64,000 nt of DNA from the NCBI GenBank assembly GCA_027924645.1, contig BSBN01000039.1, positions 20,062,001-20,126,000 on the forward strand, written 5' to 3'. Position numbers and translations under genes: made by a program. The notes under the pieces were generated by a model. It made no database searches. It was not told the DNA's origin and saw only the letters and a list, made by a program, of their open reading frames with translations. Positions 45,031-57,239 of the stretch are shown in pieces. Position 1 is the stretch's first letter; each line of letters starts with the position of its first letter. The DNA is from Cunninghamia lanceolata (taxonomy: Eukaryota > Streptophyta > Pinopsida > Cupressales > Cupressaceae).

Positions 45031-48000
45031 AAGTTTCAAACATTGGGATCTCTAGGTGTGTATGATTGCTGAGTTGGGCCGATAGTAGATCGTACATACT
45101 CCGGTGGCATGTCTGACTCCTATTAGTATAGCGACGAGTTCATAAGAAACCTTCAGTGGGAACAATTGATTTCCTTGATTTTTTGCTTTTGCTAACCCCC
45201 ATGTACGGCATGGTGTCGTAGGTACTTGGGGTGTGTATTCTTGATGAATAGAGTAATTGAAGGACCATGCAAGAGCCGAGTTCGAGAGTTAGTCAACTCT
45301 TTGATCTAATATTAACCTAAAGGGATGTTAAGTGCTTTGTTCTAGATAATTCTTGCTCTTTGTCCTAGTTGTTGGTGCCTTTTGATCCTTCTTTAAGGGT
45401 CATATCAACCTGTTGTAGGTCACACAATTGGAAAGGTATTATTGTGGTAAAGATACTCTTTTGGCCACCTTGAAGGTTTGTCCTAGTGAAAGTTGAGTGG
45501 CACGTTGTTGGTTGTGAGGGCTTTTGCGTCATTGAGGCTCATCCCTTTTCTAAGAATGTTAAGTTGTGTTTGTCTTACCATGTTTGGGGAAAGAAATGTA
45601 TTAAGGTGGTATGTTAATCTTGGACAAAGACTTATGCACTCTATTTCATCTATTCTTCACCTTGTGTCACTTAGTTAACCTTTGTATCTTGTAGTAAGTT
45701 GTGACTTGTTCAGAAAACCCTTGGTTGGAATGTGAAGAAGTTGAAGATCTATAGTTATCCTTCACCTTGTGATAGAATTAAATCACTTGGATAGGTAGTT
45801 GTCACCTAAAGAGTAAAAAGAGGACAAGTGGTATATTCTCCTGTTAGGGTCGTTTAGTACCCTCGTCTTGAAGGTAGATTGGAAGACGTTAAAGTGTTGG
45901 CATGTAAGACCTTTCATGATTATCTTCCTATGTAAGCCTTTTGGTTAGGTGAAAGGGTAAGTAGCGGCTTCATGGACCACTTTGTAGTGATGAATCTTGT
46001 GCCACTTGTTGTGTCACGTCAAGTCAGTCTCCTTGTAGCTTGTTGGTGTCTAGTGGGTATTTAGGCTATGCACTGCCTTCGCATTAATTTTTTATGTGAT
46101 TGTTCACTTTTGGTATGATCCCTCGTTGTTGAGGGCTTAAAGGTGGTGTAAGTTCTTGATGTTGAAACATGTATGATAGTCGAGAAGTAAGGCCTAGTTG
46201 TGGGTGTCACTCCCTAATTGCTTATTTTATGATAACCTAAGTGCAACTTGATCCTTTCCTTACCACCTTGTTTCTTTGGAGTTTGTTTACTGATATGTCT
46301 TGTTAGGGTGACGAATTCCCCTTAGAAGTAATATATGTCTTGGTGCATAGAATGCTAAAGTGAAGCCTTGTGTTCGGTTGTAGTGAAGAAGTTAAGCTTT
46401 TATGCTTGTCCTTTTGGGTTATTGAGAAAACCCTCTTGTGGTGCCTTCTTATTTAGTAGGATAGAACGCATGAGATGCTTAAGGTGAATGCATAGTTGAT
46501 GCGATGAGATAGTTGGAGTGTCAACTCTCTTATCTTGAAACATTTTAGTTGTGGACCTTGTTATTCTTGAGGTGAGTCCCTTGTGCAACTGGTTGCATGA
46601 TTCTCACGAAGATGACCCTAATGAAAAGAAAGATGTTATTTCAAAGAATGCAATATTCTATATGTTGATTGATTAAGGGCTCACACACCTTGCTAAGGTA
46701 TTGTATGTGGTTAGTCACTTGTTGGGCACCTTGGAAATGTTTGGGATTGTAAGGATACATTGGGAAGTTGAGTTCATTTTGGAAGAGATAGTAGGTTGGT
46801 GGGGTTACGTTTTTGGTTGTTAATGGTTAAGTGTTGTGATTGACACGTGTGATTGATGTAGATGCTCCTGTTGGGTCATTTTTGGGCATTATTAAGGCAG
46901 GGCTTTGAACTTAAGTTTAGTTGAGGGCACCTTGGTTGGGTTCTCCAACCTTGTTGCAATGAATTTTGTGCCAGAATAGTTGGTGTGATTTTTAACCACG
47001 ACTAGGGTTGGTTGGCTTAGCCCTACTCTAGTATCTTGGTGCCTTGAGAAAGTTTATTGTTACAATTATGAATTGCATAGTGTGTTTATTTTAAAACCTA
47101 TGGAAGATAGTCAGTGTTTTTCCGGTTGGCCTTGGTTCTATCCAGGAAGATGTTGGTATGTGTTCCTTGCTAGGAAGCACGAAAGGGTCCCACTTCGAGG
47201 GTGACTCGTTGGATGCATGACTCTTGGTAATCGTTTCCAAGCATGTCCTAGGTTACCTAGAGTATGTGGGGAAACGTTAGTTGAGTGATCACGACCTTAG
47301 TGAGAATGTGACCACTATTCCTCTCCCCTCCTTTGTAACTATGTTATATATATACGATGTTGTTATGTGCAATTGTGGATAACTATTTAATTATTGTTTG
47401 GATTTTGTTACTTTATAAACCCAGCAGCCTTGTGTTCTTTACTTGGGCTACTTAGTTGACTTACTTTCTTATAGTCCTCTTGCCTCAAGGACTTGTTTTA
47501 TTGTATTTTGATTTTAAATTTTGAATGTTGCACTTTAGCGCCATTTTTTAATTGGACTTATCTTTTAAATTTTATCTATCTCTTGGATCTTAATCCTTTG
47601 AATTTTATTTCATTAAAGCCTATTTAAGACTTATCTTTTGCAAGCTTCTTATTGTTGGCATTGTTGATACATGTATAGTAATGTGGCTTATGTAACCTAA
47701 CTTACCCATAAAGGGTACCTGGTGAGAGGAGAGTGGGAATAGACAGTGTTGGTTTAAGGTCGTAAGTTGAGGTCATTTGGAGGATTGATAGTAGAGGTTC
47801 AGAATTTCCTTATGACCTTGTGTCCTTTTGAAGTTTTACATTGTGCCCTTTCATTTTGGGTGGCCAAACCTTTAGGTAATAAGGATGAGTGCTAGAGAGG
47901 TTTGAAGGAGTGAACAAGTTGATAAAGCCTTGAGTTCTCCTGTTGTTGTGTGGACCCACTGTCCTCGTGATTTTGACCCCCTTGATTAAAGAGGCTTTGT

Positions 48001-48623
48001 GTTTTGCTCCTATCTTTTGAAGTTGGACCGCGAGCCTTGTAGCGGCTCAGGTGTTTAGTTCATTCCTTGATGCTAGGGGCGCTCAACATGTTTGGTTCCT
48101 ACCTATTCTACAAGTTCAGTCTAGGCAGTCTAGTGGGGACCTGTTGGGCAGCTGGGACTTGAAAGTCTCATGCCTTTTTCTTGTAGTCTTATGGTTTTAG
48201 TTTAGCCTCGGTGGTAAGTTGAGCTTGATGCGTGTTCAAGCTTGATCATTGGATTGGAGGCTAGTAGTATGTTTTAGTTAAGTTAATGTTAGAAGGGCCT
48301 CTCCTAGTGCTAGCCTTCTTAGAGTTCCCCATCCTTCCAGACCTTGAATTACTTAGAGGTCTATCTTAGGACATCTAATGTCCTTGTGTCTTTTTATACT
48401 TGTAAAGAGTTTGGGGTATGTGTAGTGGTTTGGCCCCTCCTAGTCAGAGGAGGGTATCTTTGGGTGTATTTCTACATGATTACTTATTTAGTCCTTACTT
48501 GTTCCTTGCTTTAGTTCAATACGATCTAAATTCACTGTCGTGTTAGGATGGCTGGTAGGTGGGTTGCTCTACGGTACCTCCGTGTTAACTTCTAGGAGGA
48601 AGTTTAGCTCTAGGGGAGGAGGA
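45031..48623 (+). other. Interior of large-LTR element, no coding sequence seen
   Basis: 3.6 kb in which all open frames are short and none shows gag, protease, RT, RNase H or integrase motifs. The sequence is T/G rich on the + strand. It ends in the purine tract at 48611-48623. It may hold packaging signals, but none can be pointed to. Confidence 0.65.
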
Positions 48624-51437
48624 TGTGAGGCCCACCCTTATACGACTAGAATTAGTTGCCCTCTTAGACCATGATGTTTTTCTTCACCCTAGCTAAGGGT
48701 TTGATCTATGGTATGGAGGCCCTATCTTGTGTCAGTATAGTGATGTTGTGGTGTGAGGCCTACTTTTACCCCACCTTATACTTTTGCTTATGATACATTG
48801 TGATGGATTTTATTATGGACATGTGGATATTGGAGACTGTTGATCCCCTCTTATACCTTTATTACTTTATCCCATGTTGGTTAGATATATGGTTTATACA
48901 TTGTGGATGATTAGATCTCTTGTTAGATTTCATTCGATGATATGATGTTTAGATGCTATGATTTCATTGATGATTGTTAGTATGCATATTGGTGGTGAAT
49001 TTGATGAGTTATCTCGCATTATGAAATCCTGATTATACTTGTGAAAGAGAATGACTTGAGAGACATATATATATATATTAGCATGTAGTTATTATTGATG
49101 TTATATGTGATTATGCGATCATGTGTGTGATGTATGTGGTTCAGTTGCTTCAGCTATTTTACCATGTGCTATTAATGGGTTTTGTGGAAGTGTGCAGGTT
49201 AATTTCCATGCCCATAGAAAATCAGAGGTCAGACAACAACCATATGTTATACCCCTGTTTAGCCAACCTAGTCATAAGTAGAACTAAGGTCATATGTGTT
49301 TGAGAATGTTGATTTTGTTGTAATTGATTTATGACATTTTGTATGGTTTACCCTTTTTCTAATTATATTTTGATGTGTTGCAAAAACTGTAATGTTGAGT
49401 TTGCACAAATTTTAGTGCTAAATGTTTGAAGCCATTTTTAAGTGATTTTATGTGCTTCTAAGTGTTGCTAATGGTCAAAAATTGACCCTAGGTCATACCC
49501 CTAGGGTCTAGGACCATTCCTAGCTTGTTTAAACTTGTTTTGGACATTATATGGTCACCCAAACTTGACCCTAAAGTCAAGTGACGAGTTTGGGAAGTGT
49601 GAGGGGTGGTTGGAAGGTCACCATCTCACTTAACCCCAACCTCACCCACTTGGGTAAGGTTACCCTTGCTTCTCATGCTTTAGAAGCTTCTCACTTGTGT
49701 GAACCTCTTCCCTATGCTCTCACACATGTGTGAGAGCACTTGTGTGGAAGAGTGTAGCTTAGATGAATGAGAAGGTGACAAGTGTCACCTCCTCATTCAT
49801 AAGAAGCTTCCCTTGTGTGCTCACATCTCCCTATGCTCTCACACATGTGTGAGAGCTTGTGGGAGAATGTGTAGCTTTGTGGAATGGGGAGGTGACAAGT
49901 GTCACCTCCACATTCTTATGGGGTTGTGAGGAGGGTTATGTGGAAGGAGGAGAGGGTGACAAGTGTTACCTTCTCATCCATTAGGGTTTGAGAGTCTTGT
50001 CTTTATATCTCTCTCATTTTGATGAGAGGAGGGTTCTTCTTTTCATTTCTTTTGGGAAATTTTTTTGACTTGTGTTTGGAGAGTGAAGGACTTGGGATTT
50101 TGGGAGAACTGGTGCATCTCTTCACCAAACACCCTCCATCCTTGAAGTTTGAGAGGTATTTCTCAAGGCTTCAAACCATTTACTTATTTGTGTTACTTAT
50201 GCAATGTGTTTATGCATGTTTTATGCTTATGTTATTTTAATTTTTATGTGTTGTGGGTCTTATGGGTTGTTTGGGTGAGCTCTCATTGTGAGAGAGCTCA
50301 CCTTTGTATTGGGTGAGAGAGGATGTGAACCTCCTCGGTTTCCCCTCTTCATTTTTGGTATGGATTTACAACCAAGGGCCTTTATTTGAAGTTTATGAGG
50401 AGTTTTGGGGTATGGCATGAGTGCCTTAGTTTTTGTGAAATGATAAGTATGGCAAGAGGCCAAGTGAATAATGAGTATTTTTGTGTATTAAGAGTGTGGG
50501 TCTCCTTGAGTAGAGTGAATGCACTCTCTCACCCTTCAAATCTGTATTTAAAGTGGATTTGTTATGTGTGTTGGCCTTGGTTTTATGTAAATGTGTTTGG
50601 TGTGACTGTTGCATTTTATGTGGTTTGAAGCTTGGTTGTTGGAGGGCCTCCTAGCTTGGGGGTGGCCTATTTTAGGCCTAGGTTGGGAGGAGAGCATTTC
50701 AAGGGCATGGTGAACTATTTTATGTGTATGTAGGTTCTCTTGGTGGCCTTGGAGGAGTTTGAAAGTTGGAAAGAATCTATGTGTTTAGTGGGTTTTGGCG
50801 AAATGTAAAAAGGATGGCAATAAGATGTCTTATTCCTATTTGGGCTTGTAATAAGTTTGTTTTTGTTTGAGAGTTGAGCTCTCATAAGAGTTGTAGTTCT
50901 CCTTACTCTCCTTGTCAATATTGTATTTATTTTAAATAATTGAGGCAATAAGTTTATCTTCACTCTTTCTTTTTTTTTTATGAAAGAAAATGTATCTCTC
51001 CTTATTCCCTCTCTCTTTGTTTGTTATAATGATAATGCATGAGAAAATGAATTGAGGAAAGAAAATCCTTGTGGAAATGAAATATTGTATAGTATGCTAG
51101 TTTAATAGAAAGTAAATAACTTACTTGTTTATATAAAAGAAAGTAAATGAGAAAGAGATTGTTATTGCATTTAAGTTTTGAAAATAAAGTCAAAAGAATT
51201 CTTATTATATAGTAAAACTAATTTTACACATGTTTTGGCTTTTAACTTTCCTCCCTTAAGTATTTGTTTATTGGGTCATTTTAGTATATATGAGAGAGAG
51301 AGAGAGAGAGCGCTTTATTTCCTTGAGTTGCACTTATTTATATATGTATATAAAATTTTAGTTTACTGTTTTAAATATTCCACTGTGTTTTTATTTATTT
51401 ATTTATTTTTTCTCTGTTAAGACATAGAGGACAGAGT

Positions 51438-51502
<65 letters not shown>

Positions 51503-53721
51503 AAGTTGAATGTTATACTATTGTAAGCAGCGAATAGAAGTTTAAAATTAACAAAAGTAATTTAAAGCAGTATCAAATGAGCGCCCAACACCCCTAGGCA
51601 GGGAACACTTTGTATAGCAGCTTTGGGCAGATTAAACTTTTTTTTTACTGCAAATCCTTGTGTTCGGCCTTTTGCCCGCAGCTGATAAAAAAGTGATTCC
51701 GCTGCATTTTACTTTCCTGCAACATTTCATTGATTCATTTGGCCTTGAGCTTACTCATTGGATATATATGTGTGTGGATCATGTGTAATATATATGCAGT
51801 AAAATAATAAAGGAGGGCATTTGTATTATTTTGTTCTCTTTGATTTTCCAAAATAAAAGAGATATAAATTCCTGTGTATAACATTTCTCTCTACCATAAA
51901 TATTTAATTAAAAACTAGTATATATATGCCGAGTCTTCTTATTTAGCTGTGAATGAAAATGAGGCTTACTGTGCATAAATTCATTTACTGTGTGCAAACC
52001 ATTTTTACTGTGAGTATTTAAATATCTTCTGTGAGTATATGACAAGCAATATATATATGTATGTTCATTGTTGTGCTTAAAAAAATACCTCTGGGTATAA
52101 TTTATTTCAAAATAAGAAAATAAATTAGAAACCCAAACAAGAATGTTAGAGAGAAATTATTTAAAACTTGTAGGAAAAGAAAATTGTTAGAAAAACAAAA
52201 TATGATAGAAAATAATTGATCCCATTTGGAAAGATACTTTCCTCTTGGGAAAGTACCTTCCCACTTGCTCCTCTCCTTGAAAACCCCCAACCTGTTAGAA
52301 AACAATGTGAATATGTGAGAGAATAGAGTGCTTTTATAAATTTATTTCTAGGGTTTGGTGCCCTAGAGATTAGGAGGGTGTTAGTGAATTAAATCTAGTT
52401 TTTCTATTTTAAACCCACTTAGAGAGTGGGAGTGGTTCCTTTTTGTTTGAATTTTAGTATGGGTGTGCTTTAGTGCTTTATGTATTTATTTATTTTTACC
52501 TATTTGTATTTATGGAGGGAATGAAGGAAATGCATTTAAAGAGATATGGTTTATTTTATTTAATGTGGGATTTTTAGATTTTAGTGTGGGTGTGCTTTAG
52601 TGCTTTTTATTTAATTTTTACCAATTGTATTATTTAAAGAGATATGGTTTATTTTTATTTAATGTGGGATTTTTGGATTTTTAGTGTGGGTGTGCTTTAG
52701 TGCTTTTTATTTAATTTTTACCATTTGTATTTATGGAGGAAATGCATTTAAAGAGATATGGTTTTTTTTAAATTATTTATTGAATGTGGGATTTTTGGAT
52801 GTTAGTGTGGGTGTGCTTTAGTGCTTTTTATTTAATCTATTCTTGTGGTGGAGAATTGTGTTTAAAACAATAGGATTAATTTATTTAATGGCTAATTTAT
52901 TTATTTAAGCCTCCATAGTATTTTAATGCTATCCTTTTTAATGGTTAGATTTAATTAAATTCCTTAGTGGTTGAATGTAAAATTTATATTAGCTAGTTGT
53001 TTATTAAATTTATTTTGTGAGAAATAAATTAGTGAAAGTTAATTTACTTTCCATTTAAAATATTGAAAGGGGTTAGGGTGCAAAATTTATTTTAATTTAT
53101 TTTTTGAAAAACTCCTATAGTTGATGAGATGGCATTATGCTATCGAAATCACTATAGGATTTATTCCAATTTGGCTTGTTATGCTGTGGAAATTTCTCTA
53201 GACTAGATGGAATGTATATGATTAAATTAGTTTGATTAATTTCCCCTTTTTACATTAGTTGCTTAATTAATTGTTTTAGTCAAATTGTGTTTATAGTATT
53301 AATTTAATGTTAATTTTATTAAGTTGATAGTTATCCTAAGGTTAGATTTTGATTTATATCGAAATCGTTCCACCTCGTTTAGTAAACTCTAGGGTTGGAT
53401 TCTAAGATAGGAACCAACCCTCTTAGCGTCACTTTGCGCAATGTATAACCCCTTAGTGGCTATCACTTCGAAGGGAATGCGAATTAAGATTGCATTATCC
53501 CAATTGAGATTGACTTCCCTGCCTTCGGGCGATGTGCCTAACATAGGTTGCTAGCATAACTACGTTATGTGTGTGTGTCACTGAGTGCGCTTGATGCGCC
53601 TGAGGGGATTTGTAGAGTCGAGTGGAATTTTTTTTAATTTTTCGTGTCATGGCCACATGACAAATGTGGACATGACACGTGTGTAGCACGTTATGACCAC
53701 ATGGCAAATGTGGGCATGACA
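48624..53721 (+). repeat. 3' LTR of large-LTR element (complete, 5.1 kb)
   Basis: Starts TGTGAGGCCC after the purine tract and ends GGGCATGACA at the join with copia 4. Compared with the 5' copy it keeps 400 more bases at its start, a longer TA run (51440-51496), an AG run (51292-51310) in a stretch absent from the 5' copy (about 51070-51330), and the same GTGGGTGTGCTTTAGTGC units at 52450-52850. Confidence 0.8.
49716..49737. repeat. 22-base perfect palindrome in the large LTR
   Basis: The half-site GCTCTCACACA is followed by its exact reverse complement. The same palindrome recurs at 49835-49856 and in the 5' LTR at 41154-41175; a 20-base version with CACGTG at its centre is at 41254-41273. 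GGTGACAAGTGTCACC hairpins lie close by. They may be regulatory sites or RNA hairpins in the LTR. Confidence 0.7.
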
Positions 53722-54340
53722 GATTGAGCTCTCTGAAGATCACACTTTTGCTATACAAAACTCTCTCATCTATTGGATCCCAAAGCTTGTACCCTTTCAC
53801 ACCGATGCCATAACTAATGAAGATACACTTTACAGACTTGTTCTCCAACTTAGACCTCTTCTCCTTAGGCACATGTGCATATGCCTCACAACCAAATACT
53901 CTAATGTGTCTTAATGAAGGATTTTTACCAGACCATACCTCCATAGGTGTCCTATCAACGAGCACTAATGTAGGAGACTTGTTAACCAAGTAACAAGTGG
54001 TAGCAACAGCTTCAACCCAAATTTTTTGTTCAAGACCAGCTCCACTTAGCATACTCCTTGCCCTCTCCATTAATGTTCTATTCATCCTCTCTATAACTCC
54101 ATTTTGCTGAGGCGTATACGGAGTTGTCTTGTGCCTCTCAATCCCCTGTTCTTTATAGAACTTGTTGAAATCTGTTGAACAGAACTCACCACCATTGTCA
54201 GCCCTCAAACACTTAATCTTTCTATCCCTTTGATTCTCTATAAGAGCTTTGAACTCTTTGAATCTATTAAAGACTTCAAATTTACTTCTAAGGAAATACA
54301 CCCATGTCCTTCTACTGTAATCGTCAATGAATGAAATAAA
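53722..54340 (-). pseudogene. Copia element 4 integrase core (open frame)
   Basis: On the minus strand: FISFIDDYSRRTWVYFL, CLRADNGGEFCSTDF with the second catalytic Asp, QQNGVIERMNRTLMERARSM with the catalytic Glu, then VFGCEAYAHVPKEKRSK and SVIFRELNLS. There are no stops over about 200 codons, and this is the best-kept coding piece in the window. Its N-terminal side is cut by the CACTA transposon at 54341. Its C-terminal side is cut at 53721 by the large LTR, into which the frame runs on for about 75 meaningless codons. Confidence 0.88.
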
Positions 54341-54354
54341 CACTAGTAGAAATA

Positions 54355-54600
54355 TGGCAAATAAATGACCAGGTGACTAAAACTTTTAGTCACGTGATCA
54401 AAATTTTAGTCACATGACCAAATTTTTTTGCAACACAGTTATAAATGACTAAATAAATGACTAATTTGGTCATCGATTGAAATGACTAAATAAATGACCA
54501 AATAAATGACTAATTTGGTCATTGGGCAAAAACCACAACTAAATAATTGGTCAGACAAATAAAAATAACTAAATAAATGACTATTACTTCTCTATTCTTT
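54355..54600. repeat. CACTA subterminal repeats
   Basis: Repeated words TAAATGAC(T/C)AAATAAATGAC and TAATTTGGTCATT occur in direct and inverted order. A hairpin with arms GTGACTAAAA and TTTTAGTCAC lies at 54373-54393. Such motifs are the usual transposase-binding region of CACTA elements. Confidence 0.7.
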
Positions 54601-54985
54601 TTTCTTTCCAATTTGATCATAATCCATGAATTCAAAGACAATATAAGGCAAGGCAATAAATGTTTGCTTAGACCAAAGGAATAAAGGGAGAGAAAGCTTG
54701 GACATTTCCCACAAGCAGAGCTAGATTATCTTGGCTCTTCAATCTATCTCAGCGCACTAGCCATGACACAACATGCCTATTAATGATCCGCATGCCTCGG
54801 GGAAGTGACTGTGCAACCCTGACTTGCCAAAAACATCATTACTTGCCACCTTGCCAACATCTACCAAGGCCTTCAATTGCACTTTCCGATTGTCAGAAAA
54901 TAGAGCCGGCCTGCATAAAATATCTAGGGGCTGTCTTTACCCCCTCCATGTGACCTCTCCTGTCTGCCTAAAGATCTAGCCCTTT
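54601..54985. other. Unassigned sequence inside CACTA end
   Basis: Nearly 400 bases with ordinary composition. I see no motif, repeat or open frame of note. Confidence 0.4.
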
Positions 54986-55250
54986 ATCAGATGATTATAT
55001 AATATAATATATATTATATAATATTATATTATATATTATATAATATTATATTATATATTATATAATATTATATTATATTATAATATTGATATTATAATAT
55101 TATATAATTATTATATTATAATATAATATATTTAATATTATAATATTACATAATTATTATAATATAATATAATATAATATTTATATTATAATATTATAAT
55201 ATATTTATAATATTATATTATATTATAATATAATATAATATTATAATATT
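54986..55250. repeat. AT-only block of TATAATATTA-like words
   Basis: About 265 bases consisting almost wholly of A and T, with TATATTATATAATAT units in changing register and many self-complementary stretches. It is low-complexity sequence that should form cruciforms and is prone to length change. Confidence 0.85.
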
Positions 55251-55623
55251 AATAGACCGAACACATTGTATTGAGTAGACAAGGGCATATCGGCATGACA
55301 CCAAAATGTGTCACGCCGATCATATGATAAAATATGAGCACGAAAACCAAAATGTTAAAATAGTTAAAATTTAATTAAAATTTTGGTGCACAACCCTAAT
55401 GTTTCATGTTTGCAAAGGTTCAGGGGAGAGGTGTGATGGAGCGTATTACCAAGGGTCACTTTCGGTGGAGCTTCAGATCAACAACTCCTGGTTTTTCCTG
55501 TTGTGGCATCACTAGTATCTCTATTTCGACAACCAACACAGATTTAACAGGTATCTCTATTTTGACAACTATTTTATGACCTTCAATCCAACTACATCTG
55601 TGAATTTTTTTAATTCCTCTATC
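55251..55623. other. Unassigned sequence between AT block and PPR pseudogene
   Basis: Contains a short inverted pair (ATCGGCATGACACC and TGTCACGCCGAT) around 55290-55320 and two similar words, TATCTCTATTTCGACAAC and TATCTCTATTTTGACAAC, near 55510 and 55552. No coding sequence is recognised. Confidence 0.4.
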
Positions 55624-56930
55624 TTACATCAATCTCCTTACCTCACCACACCTACCCACTTCTGGATAGATGTTTGAGAGAAGATTTTTAGGATCCAAAT
55701 CAAAAAGTAGTGTTGCTATAAATACTCCTAAGCCTATATTCATATGTGATCTACATGCACCAAGAAAACACATCCATACAACCAACACATATTTAACAAG
55801 TGTCTCAATGATAAAGTTTAGGGTGTCTTCAAGATAGCCAGCACGGGCAAGGAGGTCAACCATGCACACATAATGATCAACTGTAGGTGTATTGCAATAA
55901 GGGTTACAAATGTGATTGAAGTATGTACAACTCTCATCCACTAAACCTGCATGGCTGCATGCACCTAGAATACAAGCAAAGCTTACAATGTTAGGATATG
56001 TTCTAGAGTGCTTAATTAATTCAAAGATTTTGAGAGTGTCCTTGCAAAATCCATTTTGTGCATATCTTGCAATCATTGCATTCCATGAGATGACATCTCT
56101 TTGAGGAATTTTGTCAAATAGTTTACGTTTTTTGTCTATGATTCCATATTTTGTATACATGTCTATGAGAGCATTTCAAACTATAATATCTCACAAGAAT
56201 CCCTCTACCATTATGCTTTGAAGGATGTCCATACCCTATTCCAAAGCTCCCATTTGGGCACAGGCAGGGAGGATGCTGGCAAAGGTTGTGGAATTTGGAT
56301 TTACAGCTGACAATTGTATTTGCTTGAAAGTTTCTAAAGCCTATTCAACAAATCCATTTTGTGCAATCCTGTAATCATTGCATTCCATGAGATGACATCT
56401 CTTTGAGACATTTTGTCAAATAGTTTGTGTGCCTTGTCTGTGCTTCCACATTTTTCATATATGTCTATCAGAGCATTTCCAACTATAATATCTGACAAAA
56501 ATATGCCTTCTATTATGCCTTGATGGATGTCCATACCCTGTTCCAAAGCTTACCATTTTGATACAGGTAGAGAGGATGCTGGCAAAGGTTGTGGATTCTG
56601 GCTTGACACCTACCAATTTCATTTGCATGAAAGTTTCTAAAGCCTTTTCAACAAATCCATTTTGTGCATATCATGCAATCATTGCAGTCTATTAGACCAC
56701 ATTTCTTTCAGGGATTTTGTCAAACAGTTCACATGCCTTGTCTATGCTTCCACATACATCTCTTTCTCTGTATATGTATATTCAATTGCATTTGCTTGAA
56801 AGTTTTTAATGCCTTATCAACAAATCCATTTTGTACATATCCTTCAATCGTTGTAGTCCTTGAGACCACATTTATTTGAGGGATGTAATCTATTTTATGC
56901 ACACAACTCAACATAAATTAACCTAGATTG
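55624..56930 (-). pseudogene. Antisense PLS-class PPR pseudogene with E domain
   Basis: On the minus strand the last part (56160-55624) reads LFDKIPQRDVISWNAMIARY, ACSHAGLVDESCTYF, then VDHYVCMVDLLARAGYLEDT and VWMCFLGACRSHMNIGLGVF, the E motif of PLS-class PPR proteins. Upstream are pieces of at least three more repeat units (DIIVGNALIDIYEKCGSTDK near 56450) in shifting frames. Stops and shifts are frequent. PLS-class PPRs bind organelle RNA one base per repeat, but this copy cannot be translated as one. It is in reverse orientation to the array at 60170-63934 and closely related to it. Confidence 0.8.
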
Positions 56931-57239
56931 CTGGTATTTAAGAACCCCTTGAGAGGATTGCCATTATGTTGCTAGGAGATATGTTATCATAGGTTAACCC
57001 ATGGAAAACTTGTGTAAAGGATTTAAAACAACAGGCTTGAACTGTGCAAATGCATCTAAGATGAATGTGTAGATCTAGATTCCTTTTATGTGTCATTTAA
57101 AGAATGTGATTAAGTGAAATTGAAAATGTGTGGTAGTTAAGGTAATTGTTGTGTGTGAACATTGTTTATAGTTTATCAGCTCTCAACGATGAATCTTAGT
57201 AATGATAAATCTTTGTATACAAAGAACTTTAATTTTCAT

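Larger units (their letters stand above)
40463..53721 (+). mobile_element. Non-autonomous LTR element with about 5 kb LTRs (LARD-like)
   Basis: A 4.6 kb direct repeat (40463-45015 and about 49023-53721) encloses 3.6 kb without coding capacity. A primer site TGGTATCAGAGCC follows the left copy, and a purine tract TAGGGGAGGAGGA (48611-48623) precedes TGTGAGGCCC, so the right LTR starts at 48624 and is 5.1 kb. The left LTR lacks its first 400 or so bases. No target duplication is found, and about 0.6 kb of copia 4 between integrase and RT is missing at the site, so the left end was lost by deletion. Large retrotransposon derivatives of this build use proteins of other elements. Confidence 0.83.

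Noticed and set aside
45031..48623. Hidden gag or pol in the interior of the large-LTR element
   Set aside because: I looked for zinc knuckle, DSGA, YVDD/YLDD and integrase motifs in the short frames of both strands and found none.
54986..55250. Centromere satellite or replication origin in the AT block
   Set aside because: It is a single short low-complexity block with no monomer structure of satellite length.
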